From Pseudomonas laurylsulfativorans (GTDB taxonomy: Bacteria; Pseudomonadota; Gammaproteobacteria; Pseudomonadales; Pseudomonadaceae): a DNA stretch of 64,000 nt. A model generated the notes under the pieces. The model worked only from the letters and a program-made list of their open reading frames with translations, was not told the origin of the DNA and ran no database searches. Shown piece by piece: positions 1-8,342 of this stretch (positions are counted from its first letter, which is position 1; each line of letters begins with the position of its first letter). The position numbers and the translations under genes are program-made. The DNA is taken from positions 1 through 64,000 of the forward strand of contig NZ_MUJK01000015.1 in assembly GCF_002906155.1 (NCBI RefSeq). The letters run 5' to 3'.

Positions 1-2
1 AT

Positions 3-120
3 TTCTTGACGACCATAGAGCGTTGGAACCACCTGATCCCATCCCGAACTCAGCAGTGAAACGATGCATCGCCGATGGTAGTGTGGGGTTTCCCCATGTG
101 AGAGTAGGTCATCGTCAAGA
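3..120 (+). rRNA. rrf: 5S ribosomal RNA
   Basis: Complete 5S rRNA. The terminal stem is visible as CTTGACGA (5-12) pairing with TCGTCAAG (112-119), and the interior has the conserved CCGAACTCAG and GCCGATGGTAGTGTGGGG blocks of gamma-proteobacterial 5S. It is presumably the last gene of an rRNA operon whose 16S and 23S lie upstream of the window. The exact mature ends are uncertain by 1-3 bases. Confidence 0.96.
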
Positions 121-130
121 TTAAATTCCG

Positions 131-169
131 AAACCCCTATCTGCGTATGCAGGTAGGGTTTTTGTTTTT
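131..169 (+). terminator. Rho-independent terminator of the rRNA operon
   Basis: A stem AACCCCTATCTGC / GCAGGTAGGGTT with a short GTAT loop is followed by TTTGTTTTT. It lies about 10 bases after the 5S gene and fits the end of an rRNA operon. Confidence 0.9.
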
Positions 170-320
170 GCGCTCGAAAAAATGGCCGCTCCCCTTAAAG
201 TCAATTGTGAAAAAAATCACACAAACCTGACTCCGCGCTTTTGGTAAGGTGCAGCTCATTTTTTAATGGACTGAGTTTGCGCCCACGGATCGGCATTCTT
301 TTCAAAGAGTTGCTGTACAA

Positions 321-2213
321 GTGCCTGAACCGATACCGATCAAGGACCACGAAAAAGAGACACGCCTGGTCAACAAGAGACTCATGGCCTGCGCCGCGTT
401 CGTTGCCGCCATTACCTGTGCTCTGGTGGTACGCCTGTATGTCCTGCAGGTAGTCGAGTTCGACTATCACTCGACCATCTCCGAAAATAACCGCGTCCAC
501 GTCCTGCCGATTACGCCTACCCGCGGATTGATCTATGACCGTAACGGCGTACTCCTTGCGGACAACCGCCCCAGCTTCAACCTGACCATCACCCGCGAAC
601 TCGCCACCGATGTGAAAACCGAACTGGACGAAGTGCTCAATCTCCTGCACTTGCCCGCGGAAGACCGCTCGCAGTTCGACAAGGCGATGAAGCAGGCACG
701 CCACCCCTTCGTACCCGTGACATTGTTCTATGAGTTGAGCGAAGAACAGATTGCCGTACTCGCCGTCAACGAGTTCCGCTTACCGGGCCTCGATGTCGAG
801 CCGCAATTCGTTCGGCACTATCCGTTGGGCGCGCATTTCGCTCATTCGGTCGGCTACGTCGGACGTATCAACGAGAAAGAGTCAAAGGCTCTGGATACAG
901 TCGAGTACCGAGGCACCCAATCCATCGGCAAGACCGGGATCGAAAAGTTCTACGAGGCGCAACTGCACGGCCATGTCGGTTATGAAGAGGTCGAAACCAA
1001 TGCTCAGGGCCGCGTGCTGCGGGTGCTCAAGCACACTGACCCGGTGCCAGGCGAAAACATTGTCCTGAGCCTCGACGTCAAGCTTCAGGAGGCCGCCGAG
1101 CAAGCCCTGGGTGATCGGCGTGGCTCGGTGGTCGCGCTCGATCCGTCAACCGGTGAAGTGTTGGCCATGGTCAGCAATCCGAGTTTCGATCCGAATCTGT
1201 TCGTTACCGGCATCAGTTCCAAGGAATACTCCACGCTGCGCGATTCCATCGACCGACCGCTGTTTAACCGTGTGCTGCGCGGCCTGTACGCGCCGGGTTC
1301 GACCATCAAGCCGGAAGTGGCAATCGCCGGCCTCGATGCGGGTGTCGTCACGCCACAGACCCGTGTGTTCGACCCCGGCTATTACCAACTTCCGGATTTC
1401 GATCACAAGTACCGCAACTGGAACCACAGCGGCGATGGTTGGGTGGATATGGATGCGGCGATCATGCGTTCCAATGACACCTACTTCTATGATCTGGCAC
1501 ACAAGCTCGGTATCGATCGCCTGCACGACTACATGGCGATGTTCGGACTGGGTGAGAAAGTCTCCCTGGACATGAATGAAGAAGCCCCCGGCCTGATGCC
1601 ATCCCAGGCCTGGAAACGCTCCACTCGCCGTCAGGCCTGGTTTCCGGGCGAGACGGTGATTCTTGGCATCGGCCAGGGCTACATGCAGGTCACGCCGCTG
1701 CAATTGGCCCAGGCCACGGCGCTGATTGCCAACAAGGGCGTGTGGAATCGCCCGCACCTGGCCAAAACCGTGGACGGCGTCGCCCCGATGGATGAGCATC
1801 CGATGCCGAACATTCTGCTCAAGGATCCTCGCGACTGGGAGCAGGTCAACCATGGCATGCAGATGGTGATGCACGATGCCCGCGGGATTGCCCGGGCCGC
1901 AGCGGCAGGGGCGCAGTACCGTATTGCCGGCAAGAGTGGTACCGCGCAAGTAGTGGCGATCAAGCAGGGTGAACGTTACAACCGCGAGAAAACCCGCGAG
2001 CGTAATCGTGACAATGCCTTGTTCGTCGGTTTCGCCCCGGCCGAGCACCCGAAGATAGTGATTTCGGTGATGATCGAAAACGGCGAGGCGGGTGGCCGCG
2101 TCGCCGGGCCGGTCGTACGGGAGATCATGGACGCCTGGCTACTCGATCAGGACGGGCACCTGAAGCCGCAGTACGCCGCGCCGAGCAAAGCGCCGGGCGA
2201 TCCTCACGTCTGA
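321..2213 (+). CDS. mrdA: Penicillin-binding protein 2 (peptidoglycan transpeptidase)
   Basis: Class B penicillin-binding protein that cross-links peptidoglycan in the rod/elongation system. Seen: a short cytoplasmic start, one membrane anchor at about residues 21-42, the PBP dimerisation domain beginning near TRGLIYDRNG, and the transpeptidase domain with the active-site serine of STIK (S327), an S-N-D motif at S384 of the SxD type usual in PBP2, and KSGTA at K538. At 630 residues the length is normal for PBP2. The start is GTG at 321; no in-frame ATG occurs before the anchor except M23. It lies alone between the rRNA terminator and a convergent LysR gene, without the rodA/rlpA/mltB/dacA neighbours of the main pseudomonad mrdA locus, so it is probably a second PBP2 copy (inference). 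Confidence 0.93.
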   Translation: MPEPIPIKDHEKETRLVNKRLMACAAFVAAITCALVVRLYVLQVVEFDYHSTISENNRVHVLPITPTRGLIYDRNGVLLADNRPSFNLTITRELATDVKTELDEVLNLLHLPAEDRSQFDKAMKQARHPFVPVTLFYELSEEQIAVLAVNEFRLPGLDVEPQFVRHYPLGAHFAHSVGYVGRINEKESKALDTVEYRGTQSIGKTGIEKFYEAQLHGHVGYEEVETNAQGRVLRVLKHTDPVPGENIVLSLDVKLQEAAEQALGDRRGSVVALDPSTGEVLAMVSNPSFDPNLFVTGISSKEYSTLRDSIDRPLFNRVLRGLYAPGSTIKPEVAIAGLDAGVVTPQTRVFDPGYYQLPDFDHKYRNWNHSGDGWVDMDAAIMRSNDTYFYDLAHKLGIDRLHDYMAMFGLGEKVSLDMNEEAPGLMPSQAWKRSTRRQAWFPGETVILGIGQGYMQVTPLQLAQATALIANKGVWNRPHLAKTVDGVAPMDEHPMPNILLKDPRDWEQVNHGMQMVMHDARGIARAAAAGAQYRIAGKSGTAQVVAIKQGERYNREKTRERNRDNALFVGFAPAEHPKIVISVMIENGEAGGRVAGPVVREIMDAWLLDQDGHLKPQYAAPSKAPGDPHV

Positions 2214-2225
2214 TTCATCAAGGCT

Positions 2226-3185
2226 TCACAGCACAGGCTCACGGATGCTGAGCATGTGCTGGAAGCTTTCGAGGAACACCGTTTCGGCCTGGCTCATCTT
2301 CTGTTCGCGATTCCACAGCAACTGGATATCGAAATCCACCACCCCGTCTTCCGGCGGCAAGCGCCAGAGCAGGCCTTGCTCGACATCCCGGTGCACCAGA
2401 TGCGTGGGCAAGGCGCCGATGCCGTAACCTGCGCAAATCAGGCGGTAAATTTCTTCGAAACTAGTAGAGGATGCGACGATCTTGCCGGTGAAACCTTGCT
2501 GGTCGCGGAACAGCGTCAGGGGTGAAAGATTGCCGCCCAATTGATCACTCGTGAAGCTGACGAAGTTTTCCGCCGCCAGTTGTTCCAGGGTCAGATTCAC
2601 TTGTCCGAACAACCGATGACGCTGGCCGCAAAAGTACGCGTAGGTCTCGCGAAACAGCACCCGTTGTTCCAGTCGCGGCTGCGGCAAACGGCACAGGCCG
2701 ACGCCGATGGTCGCAGTCTTTTGCAGCAGCGAACTGATGATGTTCGAACTACCCATCACCTCGACTTCCAGCTCGATTTTCGGGTGGGTTTCATGGAAAT
2801 CGGCGAGGAAATCATCGTAATGCCGCGCCTGCACACCGCTGACGGTGAGGATACGGATCTTGCCCACCACGTCGTCATGACGGCTCTCCACCACTGTCCC
2901 CAGACGTGAAATATCTCCATAGATATCCGCCGCTATGCGCAGGACTTCTTCCCCGGTTTCCGTCAGGTCAAAGCGTCGCCCGCTGCGGGCAATCAACACG
3001 CACTCCAGTTGTTCCTCCAGGCGTTTCAGCGCTTGGCTGACGGCCGACTGGGTGATGTGCAGTCGCGCGGCGGCGCGGCTCATGCTGCCTTCCTGGCCGA
3101 TGACCAGATAGGTTCGCAGCAGGTTCCAGTCGAGGCGGTCATTGAGAAAGCGCCGGCCGACCCACGGGTTGGAAGTGGAGGGCAT
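2226..3185 (-). CDS. LysR-family transcriptional regulator (first of a paralogous pair)
   Basis: 319-residue LysR-type regulator. The N-terminal winged helix-turn-helix covers about residues 17-76 (SRAAARLHITQSAVSQALKR) and the C-terminal effector-binding domain follows from about residue 105. It starts 155 bases from the divergent MHS transporter at 3340, the classic arrangement of a LysR regulator with its target, so it probably controls the transporter/aldolase/dehydrogenase operon. It is clearly paralogous to the LysR gene at 8943-9860: both share the blocks NDRLDWNLLRT, NFVSFTSDQ and LLWNREQ. Together the two bracket the catabolic block. It converges on mrdA with a 12-base gap. The inducer cannot be read from the sequence. 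Confidence 0.93.
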   Translation of the reverse strand: MPSTSNPWVGRRFLNDRLDWNLLRTYLVIGQEGSMSRAAARLHITQSAVSQALKRLEEQLECVLIARSGRRFDLTETGEEVLRIAADIYGDISRLGTVVESRHDDVVGKIRILTVSGVQARHYDDFLADFHETHPKIELEVEVMGSSNIISSLLQKTATIGVGLCRLPQPRLEQRVLFRETYAYFCGQRHRLFGQVNLTLEQLAAENFVSFTSDQLGGNLSPLTLFRDQQGFTGKIVASSTSFEEIYRLICAGYGIGALPTHLVHRDVEQGLLWRLPPEDGVVDFDIQLLWNREQKMSQAETVFLESFQHMLSIREPVL

Positions 3186-3229
3186 AAAACCTCATGCAGT
3201 AGCAGTGCTAATAGTAAAGATAAGAATTT

Positions 3230-3263
3230 GAAAATTGACTAATCCTGGCACGGAAGCGATAAA
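3230..3263 (+). promoter_or_regulatory. Sigma-70-like promoter of the first MHS transporter operon
   Basis: TTGACT (3235-3240), 17 bases, then GATAAA (3258-3263), inside the LysR/transporter intergenic region. The stretch GAAAATTGACTAATC (3230-3244) recurs exactly at 41385-41399 upstream of the third MHS transporter, with similar downstream bases, so it may include an operator as well as the core promoter. The A/T-rich bases just upstream (about 3205-3230) are where a LysR protein would be expected to bind. Confidence 0.55.
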
Positions 3264-3339
3264 GCCCACAAGCGCCACAGAGCGCAACCGTCATCAGCCT
3301 CAACACCTGCCCAAAACTATAAGTACACAGGGTCCTTGC

Positions 3340-4641
3340 ATGCACACTACCGCCCAACCGCGCCGTGCCGCGGCCGCTGCCTTCATTGGCACGACCATCG
3401 AGTTCTACGACTTCTATATCTACGCCACCGCGGCGGCATTGGTGCTCGGGCAAGTATTCTTCCCCAGCAGCGACCCGGTCTTGAGTACCCTTGCCGCGTT
3501 CGGCAGTTTCGCTGTCGGCTTCATTGCCCGTCCCATGGCCGGCATGGTGTTCGGTCATCTGGGTGATCGTCTCGGACGCAAGAAAATGCTGCTGGTAACC
3601 ATGGGCCTGATGGGTATCGCCACCGCCGGGATTGGCCTGTTGCCCAGCTATGCCAGCGCCGGTATCTGGGCACCCATCGGGCTGATCGTCCTGCGTTTGA
3701 TCCAGGGCATTTCCGTCGGTGGCGAGTGGGGTGGCGCGGTGCTGATGGCCAGCGAGCATGCACCGGCCAAGCGCAAGACGTTCTATGCCTCGTTCGCCCA
3801 ACTCGGCAGTCCCGCCGGTTTGCTGCTGGCACTGATCGCTTTCCGTCTGGTGACGTCCCTTGAGCCAGAAGACTTCCTCGCCTGGGGTTGGCGCCTGCCG
3901 TTCCTCGCCAGTGGCGTGTTGATGATGATCGGCCTGTTGATCCGTTCCGGGGTTCACGAGTCGCCGGAGTTCGCCAAAGTCCAGGACAATAACGAAACCG
4001 CCAAGTACCCGGTCATGGAGGTGATCCGCACCTGCTGGCGGCAGATCCTGTTCGCCGCCGCTGCGGTGACCATTGGCTCGGCCGGGTTCTTTTTCACCAA
4101 CACCTTCATGATCACCTACGTCACCCAATACCAGGGCATTGCCCGTTCGACGATTCTTGATTGCCTGTTTCTGGTGACCGTCATCCAGTTGCTCTCGCAA
4201 CCGGTCTCGGCGTTGCTGGCCGAACGTATCGGCGAAGGGCGTTTTCTCAAAATGGTCGCGCTGCTGTGCATGGTCACCCCGTACCCGATGTTCCTGTTGG
4301 TAGGCACGCAGAACATTCTGTTGATGACCCTCGGCATTGCCTTGGCCGTGGTGATTCTCTCGGCGCTGTACGCGGTGATCGCCGGCTACATGACCCAGGC
4401 CTTCCCGGTGCACCTGCGCTATTCGGGCATTTCCATCGCTTATCAACTGGCTTGCGCCGTGGCCGGGGGCACCACGCCGCTGATCGGCACCCTGCTGGCC
4501 AGCAAGTTTTCCGGACAATGGTTGCCGCTGGCGGTGTTCTTCACCTTGCTCTCGGCCCTGTCCCTGATCGGTGTTTGCGGCCTGGCCCGCCTGCGCGCCA
4601 ACCCGGTCGTCACCCACGCTGTCAAAGAGGTGTATTCGTGA
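3340..4641 (+). CDS. MHS-family MFS transporter
   Basis: 433-residue major facilitator of the metabolite:H+ symporter (MHS) family, which imports carboxylates and related metabolites with protons. Seen: the family N-terminus FIGTTIEFYDFYIYATAAAL, the loop 2-3 signature GHLGDRLGRKK, the GGEWGGAVLMASEHAP stretch, and about 12 hydrophobic segments. The ATG at 3340 is preferred over an upstream TTG at 3235, because the 35 extra residues are polar and absent from the family. It is first gene of an operon; its stop overlaps the aldolase start (GTGA, 4638-4641). Its closest relative in the window is the transporter at 41500-42810. The substrate is unknown; the next two genes point to a hydroxy- or sugar-acid. 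Confidence 0.92.
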   Translation: MHTTAQPRRAAAAAFIGTTIEFYDFYIYATAAALVLGQVFFPSSDPVLSTLAAFGSFAVGFIARPMAGMVFGHLGDRLGRKKMLLVTMGLMGIATAGIGLLPSYASAGIWAPIGLIVLRLIQGISVGGEWGGAVLMASEHAPAKRKTFYASFAQLGSPAGLLLALIAFRLVTSLEPEDFLAWGWRLPFLASGVLMMIGLLIRSGVHESPEFAKVQDNNETAKYPVMEVIRTCWRQILFAAAAVTIGSAGFFFTNTFMITYVTQYQGIARSTILDCLFLVTVIQLLSQPVSALLAERIGEGRFLKMVALLCMVTPYPMFLLVGTQNILLMTLGIALAVVILSALYAVIAGYMTQAFPVHLRYSGISIAYQLACAVAGGTTPLIGTLLASKFSGQWLPLAVFFTLLSALSLIGVCGLARLRANPVVTHAVKEVYS

Positions 4642-5393
4642 GTAAACCTGCACACATCGACCCGGTTGAATGGCAAGCCCGTTGCGAACTCGCGGCACTG
4701 TATCGACTGGTCGCGCACTTTCGCATGACTGACCTGATCGATACCCACATCACCCTGCGGATTCCGGGGCCTGAACACCACTTCCTGATCAACCGCTACG
4801 GGGTGATCTTTGACCGCATGCGCGCCTCGGACCTGGTGCGCATTGATCAGGAAGGGCGGGTGGTCGATCCAGAATACGCAGGCCATCGGGTCAACGCCGC
4901 CGGCTTTGTGATTCACTCGGCGATCCACATGGCGCGCCCGGACCTGAACTGTGTGATCCACACCCACACGGCGGCCGGCATGGCGGTCGCGGCGCAGAAG
5001 CAAGGCTTGCTGCCGATCAGCCAGCATGCGCTGAAGTTCTACGGCAAGCTGGCCTATCACACCTACGAGGGCATCGCACTGTCGCTGGATGAGCGCGAGC
5101 GCCTGATTGCCGACCTCGGCCCGCACCGGGCGATGATCCTGCGCAATCATGGCCTGCTGGTTGGCGGTTCGGGAGTTGCCCAGGCGTTCCAGGAAATCCA
5201 CTTTCTGGAGCGCGCCTGCCAGGCCCAGGTGCAGGCGCTGGCCGGTGGTTCGGCATTGCATTACCCATCGCCGCAAGTGTGCGCACACACTGCCGAACAG
5301 TTTGACCGTGACGAGCAGGACAACATCATCGACCTGGCCTGGGAGGCCGCTCTGACGTTGATCGAATCCCAGCGCGGGTCTTATTTGTCATGA
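4638..5393 (+). CDS. Class II aldolase/adducin-family protein
   Basis: 251-residue protein of the AraD/FucA class II aldolase family, zinc enzymes that cleave or epimerise phosphorylated sugars and sugar acids. Seen: conserved THITLRIPG, an INRYG loop, the zinc-ligand motif HTHTAAG, a later LRNHGLLVGG block, and an end near the usual family length. GTG 4638 is chosen because it overlaps the transporter stop (GTGA) and opens directly into the conserved N-terminus; the longer open frame reaching back to 4161 lies inside the transporter gene. The stop overlaps the next start (ATGA, 5390-5393), so the three genes are translationally coupled. Many relatives act on non-phosphorylated substrates or are decarboxylases, so the exact reaction is open. 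Confidence 0.88.
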   Translation: MSKPAHIDPVEWQARCELAALYRLVAHFRMTDLIDTHITLRIPGPEHHFLINRYGVIFDRMRASDLVRIDQEGRVVDPEYAGHRVNAAGFVIHSAIHMARPDLNCVIHTHTAAGMAVAAQKQGLLPISQHALKFYGKLAYHTYEGIALSLDERERLIADLGPHRAMILRNHGLLVGGSGVAQAFQEIHFLERACQAQVQALAGGSALHYPSPQVCAHTAEQFDRDEQDNIIDLAWEAALTLIESQRGSYLS

Positions 5394-6331
5394 ACGCCGT
5401 CATCAATACCGTGGTTTTGTTGTCCCGCGACACCTTGCTGCTCAAGCAATTGCAGGCGGCGTTTGCCCGCAGCGCGCCACAGCTCACTGCCGTGCTGGCC
5501 GACGATTGCCGGGCAGCCAATGCACAGATGGCCGCGTGCTGGTTTCCGTTGCCGGGCAGTCTCGGCACGTTGCCGAACCTGCAGGTGATTCACTCGGTGG
5601 CCGCAGGCATCGACCACCTTGATCACGACCCGTCGTGCCCGGATTTGCCGATCTGCCGCGTGGTCGACCCGGGCCATCGCCAGGGTATGACCGAGTACGT
5701 GCGCTGGGCGGTGATTCACTATCATCGTGGCTTCGACCAAGTGCTGTCGCAGCAACCGAAACAGCACTGGGAGCGGCCGCTGCAACGGGCGGCGGGGCAG
5801 TTCAAGGTCGGTGTGATGGGGCTCGGCTCACTGGGCAGCGCGATTGCGCTGGATCTGACCGCGGCGGGTTATGACGTGCGCGGCTGGGCGCGACGTGGCA
5901 AGGAGTTGCCGGGTGTGCACACGTTCGCCGGGGTGGAGGCGTTGAACCCGTTTCTCGACGGCGTCGAGTTGCTGATCAACCTGCTACCGCTGACTCGCGA
6001 AACCCGTGGCATCCTCGGCCGGGCCACTTTCGAGCATCTCGCCAACGGTGCGGCACTGGTCAACTGTGGGCGCGGCGCTCATTTGAATATCGACGACCTC
6101 GAACAGGCCTTGGCGAAAGGGCAATTGCGCGGTGCTTTGCTGGATGTCTTCGAGCAGGAACCGCTGCCGGTCGATCACCGGCTGTGGACGATGCCCGGCG
6201 TTACCATCACCCCTCACATGGCCTCGGCAGCTTCCCATGACTGTATTGCCGAACAAGTAGCGGAGAACTTCCGTCGATTGAATGCCGGCGAGCCGTTACT
6301 CAACTGTGCCGACCGAGTATTGGGATATTGA
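5390..6331 (+). CDS. D-2-hydroxyacid dehydrogenase, GhrA-like (glyoxylate/hydroxypyruvate reductase A type)
   Basis: 313-residue NAD(P)-dependent 2-hydroxyacid dehydrogenase that would interconvert a 2-keto acid and a D-2-hydroxy acid. Seen: the Rossmann glycine motif GLGSLGSAIA at about residues 144-153, the catalytic arginine region NCGRGAH, the glutamate in DVFEQEPLP, and the histidine in ITPHMASAA; length is normal. It is the last gene of the transporter/aldolase/dehydrogenase operon and its start overlaps the aldolase stop. A job in processing the aldolase product is inferred from context. A REP pair follows it, which suits the end of a transcript. Confidence 0.92.
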   Translation: MNAVINTVVLLSRDTLLLKQLQAAFARSAPQLTAVLADDCRAANAQMAACWFPLPGSLGTLPNLQVIHSVAAGIDHLDHDPSCPDLPICRVVDPGHRQGMTEYVRWAVIHYHRGFDQVLSQQPKQHWERPLQRAAGQFKVGVMGLGSLGSAIALDLTAAGYDVRGWARRGKELPGVHTFAGVEALNPFLDGVELLINLLPLTRETRGILGRATFEHLANGAALVNCGRGAHLNIDDLEQALAKGQLRGALLDVFEQEPLPVDHRLWTMPGVTITPHMASAASHDCIAEQVAENFRRLNAGEPLLNCADRVLGY

Positions 6332-6343
6332 ACTAACACACTT

Positions 6344-6449
6344 CCTGTAGGAGCGAGCCCACTCGCGATGGTCGTTAACGATTTCGCGTGTTTGCCGGTT
6401 AAACGCGGTGTTCTTGAGTTCATCGCGAGCAGGCTCGCTCCTACAGGGG
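6344..6449. repeat. REP pair (inverted)
   Basis: Two palindromic REP units in inverted orientation: CCTGTAGGAGCGAGCCCACT at the left and its near reverse complement ending CTCGCTCCTACAGGGG at the right. Typical of pseudomonad intergenic REP doublets, here between the two half-operons of the catabolic block. Confidence 0.88.
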
Positions 6450-6551
6450 ACCAGCTTCCCGTAAGCCATAACAACAACCTTCGCCTCAACCGTTTTACTG
6501 CCAGTCAAAACAATTAAATAACGAGTTCTTGAAGAATTCCTGGAGACAGTG

Positions 6552-7931
6552 ATGAGCGATCTATCGTCCGCAGAAAAGTCCGGCGCACCACCGGAAGTTG
6601 CAATCAGCATGAAAAAAGTCGCGGTGGCCAGCGTGATCGGCACCACCGTGGAATGGTACGACCTGTTCGTGTTTGCCACGGCGTCGGCGCTGGTGTTCAA
6701 CAAAGTGTTCTTTCCGGATTTCGTGCCGCTGATCGGAACGCTGCTGGCTTTCGGCACCTTCGCTTCGGCGTATCTGGCGCGGATTGTCGGTGCGGCGTTG
6801 TTCGGGCATTTCGGTGATCGCCTGGGGCGCAAGTCAATGCTGTTGATCTCGCTGTTGACCATGGGCGCGGCCACCTTCGCCATCGGCTTGTTGCCGGACT
6901 TTGCAACTATCGGTATCTGGGCGCCGATCCTGTTATTGCTGCTCAGGGTCGTGCAAGGCTTGGCATTGGGTGGCGAGTGGGGCGGGGCGGTGTTGATGGC
7001 GGTGGAACATGCGCCGGCCAACAAGCGTGGCTTGTACGGTTCCTGGGTACAGATCGGCGTGCCGGCCGGCACCATGATTGCCAACCTGGCCTTCCTGTTG
7101 ATCGCGGCGTGGCTGTCCCCTGAGGAACTGTTGGCCTGGGGCTGGCGCATTCCGTTCCTGGCCAGCGTATTGCTGATCGCCGTTGGCTTGTACATCCGTC
7201 TGAACATCTCGGAAACTCCGGCCTTCAACAAGGTCAAGGAAGCCGAAGTGCAAGTGAAAATGCCCCTGGCCGAAGTGTTCCGCAAGTACTGGAAGCAAGT
7301 GGTGCTGGGCGGTATTGCCACCATGTCCACGGGCGCTTCGTTCAACATTATCGTGGCGTTCGGTTTGACTTATGGCACGCAGAATCTCGGTTTCAGCCGC
7401 AGTGTGATGCTCGGCGTGGTACTGCTGTCCTGCGCCTGGTGCATCGTCATGTTGCCGGTATTCGGCGCGCTCTCGGATCGTGTCGGGCGTAAGCCGATCA
7501 TTGTCGGCGGCATCATCGCCGAAGCACTGGTGGCGTTCCCGATGTTCTGGTTGATGGACACCAAAGAGCTGTCGATGGTGGTGTTCGGGTACCTGTTGTT
7601 GATGACCGCGTTCGCTGCCAACTACGGGCCGATCGCGACGTTCCTCGCTGAACTGTTCGGCACCCGGGTGCGCTATTCCGGGCTGTCGATCAGCTACATG
7701 TTGTCCGGTCTGCTCGGCAGCGCGGCAACGCCGATTGTCACCACGGCGTTGCTGGCGGCGACGGGCAAAGGCTCTTCCGTGGCCTGGTACATGATCGGTG
7801 CGGCTTTGATTTCCCTGGTGGCGTTGTTGCTGCTGACCGAGACCTTCAAGAAAGACATCAGCGAAATCCCAAGCGTTGTCTCGACCAACGATCCTGCCCC
7901 CGACAAACCTTTCAAATCGGCTACAGCCTGA
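6552..7931 (+). CDS. MHS-family MFS transporter
   Basis: 459-residue metabolite:H+ symporter of the major facilitator superfamily. Seen: VIGTTVEWYDLFVFATASAL at the first membrane segment, GHFGDRLGRKS in loop 2-3, GGEWGGAVLMAVEHAP, and about 12 membrane segments. ATG 6552 is chosen because TGGAGA lies 6 bases upstream; GTG 6549 is directly in front and less likely. It starts a second half-operon with the RidA-like (19-base gap) and RraA-like genes. The sequence is more distant from the transporters at 3340 and 41500 than those are from each other. The substrate is unknown. Confidence 0.92.
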   Translation: MSDLSSAEKSGAPPEVAISMKKVAVASVIGTTVEWYDLFVFATASALVFNKVFFPDFVPLIGTLLAFGTFASAYLARIVGAALFGHFGDRLGRKSMLLISLLTMGAATFAIGLLPDFATIGIWAPILLLLLRVVQGLALGGEWGGAVLMAVEHAPANKRGLYGSWVQIGVPAGTMIANLAFLLIAAWLSPEELLAWGWRIPFLASVLLIAVGLYIRLNISETPAFNKVKEAEVQVKMPLAEVFRKYWKQVVLGGIATMSTGASFNIIVAFGLTYGTQNLGFSRSVMLGVVLLSCAWCIVMLPVFGALSDRVGRKPIIVGGIIAEALVAFPMFWLMDTKELSMVVFGYLLLMTAFAANYGPIATFLAELFGTRVRYSGLSISYMLSGLLGSAATPIVTTALLAATGKGSSVAWYMIGAALISLVALLLLTETFKKDISEIPSVVSTNDPAPDKPFKSATA

Positions 7932-7949
7932 CCCCAGGAGTGAAACAGC

Positions 7950-8342
7950 ATGCGCAGAATTCAATCGGCCCCGGGCTACATCGGCCCGGTCGGCCCTTAC
8001 TCCCAGGCCGTGGTCAGTGGCCACCTGGTGTTCACCGCCGGGCAGATTCCGGCCCAAGGCAGCCTCGACGACCAGCCTGCTGATTTTTCCGAGCAGGTGC
8101 GGCAAACCCTGCGCAACTTAGAAGCGATCCTGATTGAAGCCGGGTCCGGTTTCAGCCACGTGATCAAGGTCAATGCCTACCTGACCGATCCCGCGCAACT
8201 GGAGCCGTTCAACGCTGTGTACCGAGAGTTTCTCGGCCATGCGCCACCGGCGCGCACTACGGTGTGCGTGGCACTGTGGGGCGTGTCGCTGGAAATCGAC
8301 TGTGTTGCCGAACTGATTGCCGGGGAGCCGCAACATGGATGA
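7950..8342 (+). CDS. RidA-family (YjgF/YER057c/UK114) protein, probable enamine/imine deaminase
   Basis: 130-residue RidA-family protein. These trimeric enzymes hydrolyse reactive enamines/imines, or act as dedicated deaminases in catabolic pathways. Seen: GPYSQAVVSGHLVFTAGQIP in the N-terminal third and PPARTTVCVA, which holds the arginine that salt-bridges the substrate carboxylate in active members, followed by LEIDCVAEL. An AGGAG ribosome site precedes ATG 7950. It sits between a transporter and the RraA-like gene and overlaps the latter by 8 bases, so it likely has a pathway-specific role rather than being the housekeeping RidA. Confidence 0.92.
   Translation: MRRIQSAPGYIGPVGPYSQAVVSGHLVFTAGQIPAQGSLDDQPADFSEQVRQTLRNLEAILIEAGSGFSHVIKVNAYLTDPAQLEPFNAVYREFLGHAPPARTTVCVALWGVSLEIDCVAELIAGEPQHG

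Noticed and set aside
1146-2048. 300-residue minus-strand frame inside mrdA
   Set aside because: Antisense to the conserved transpeptidase domain; no start signals or family motifs.
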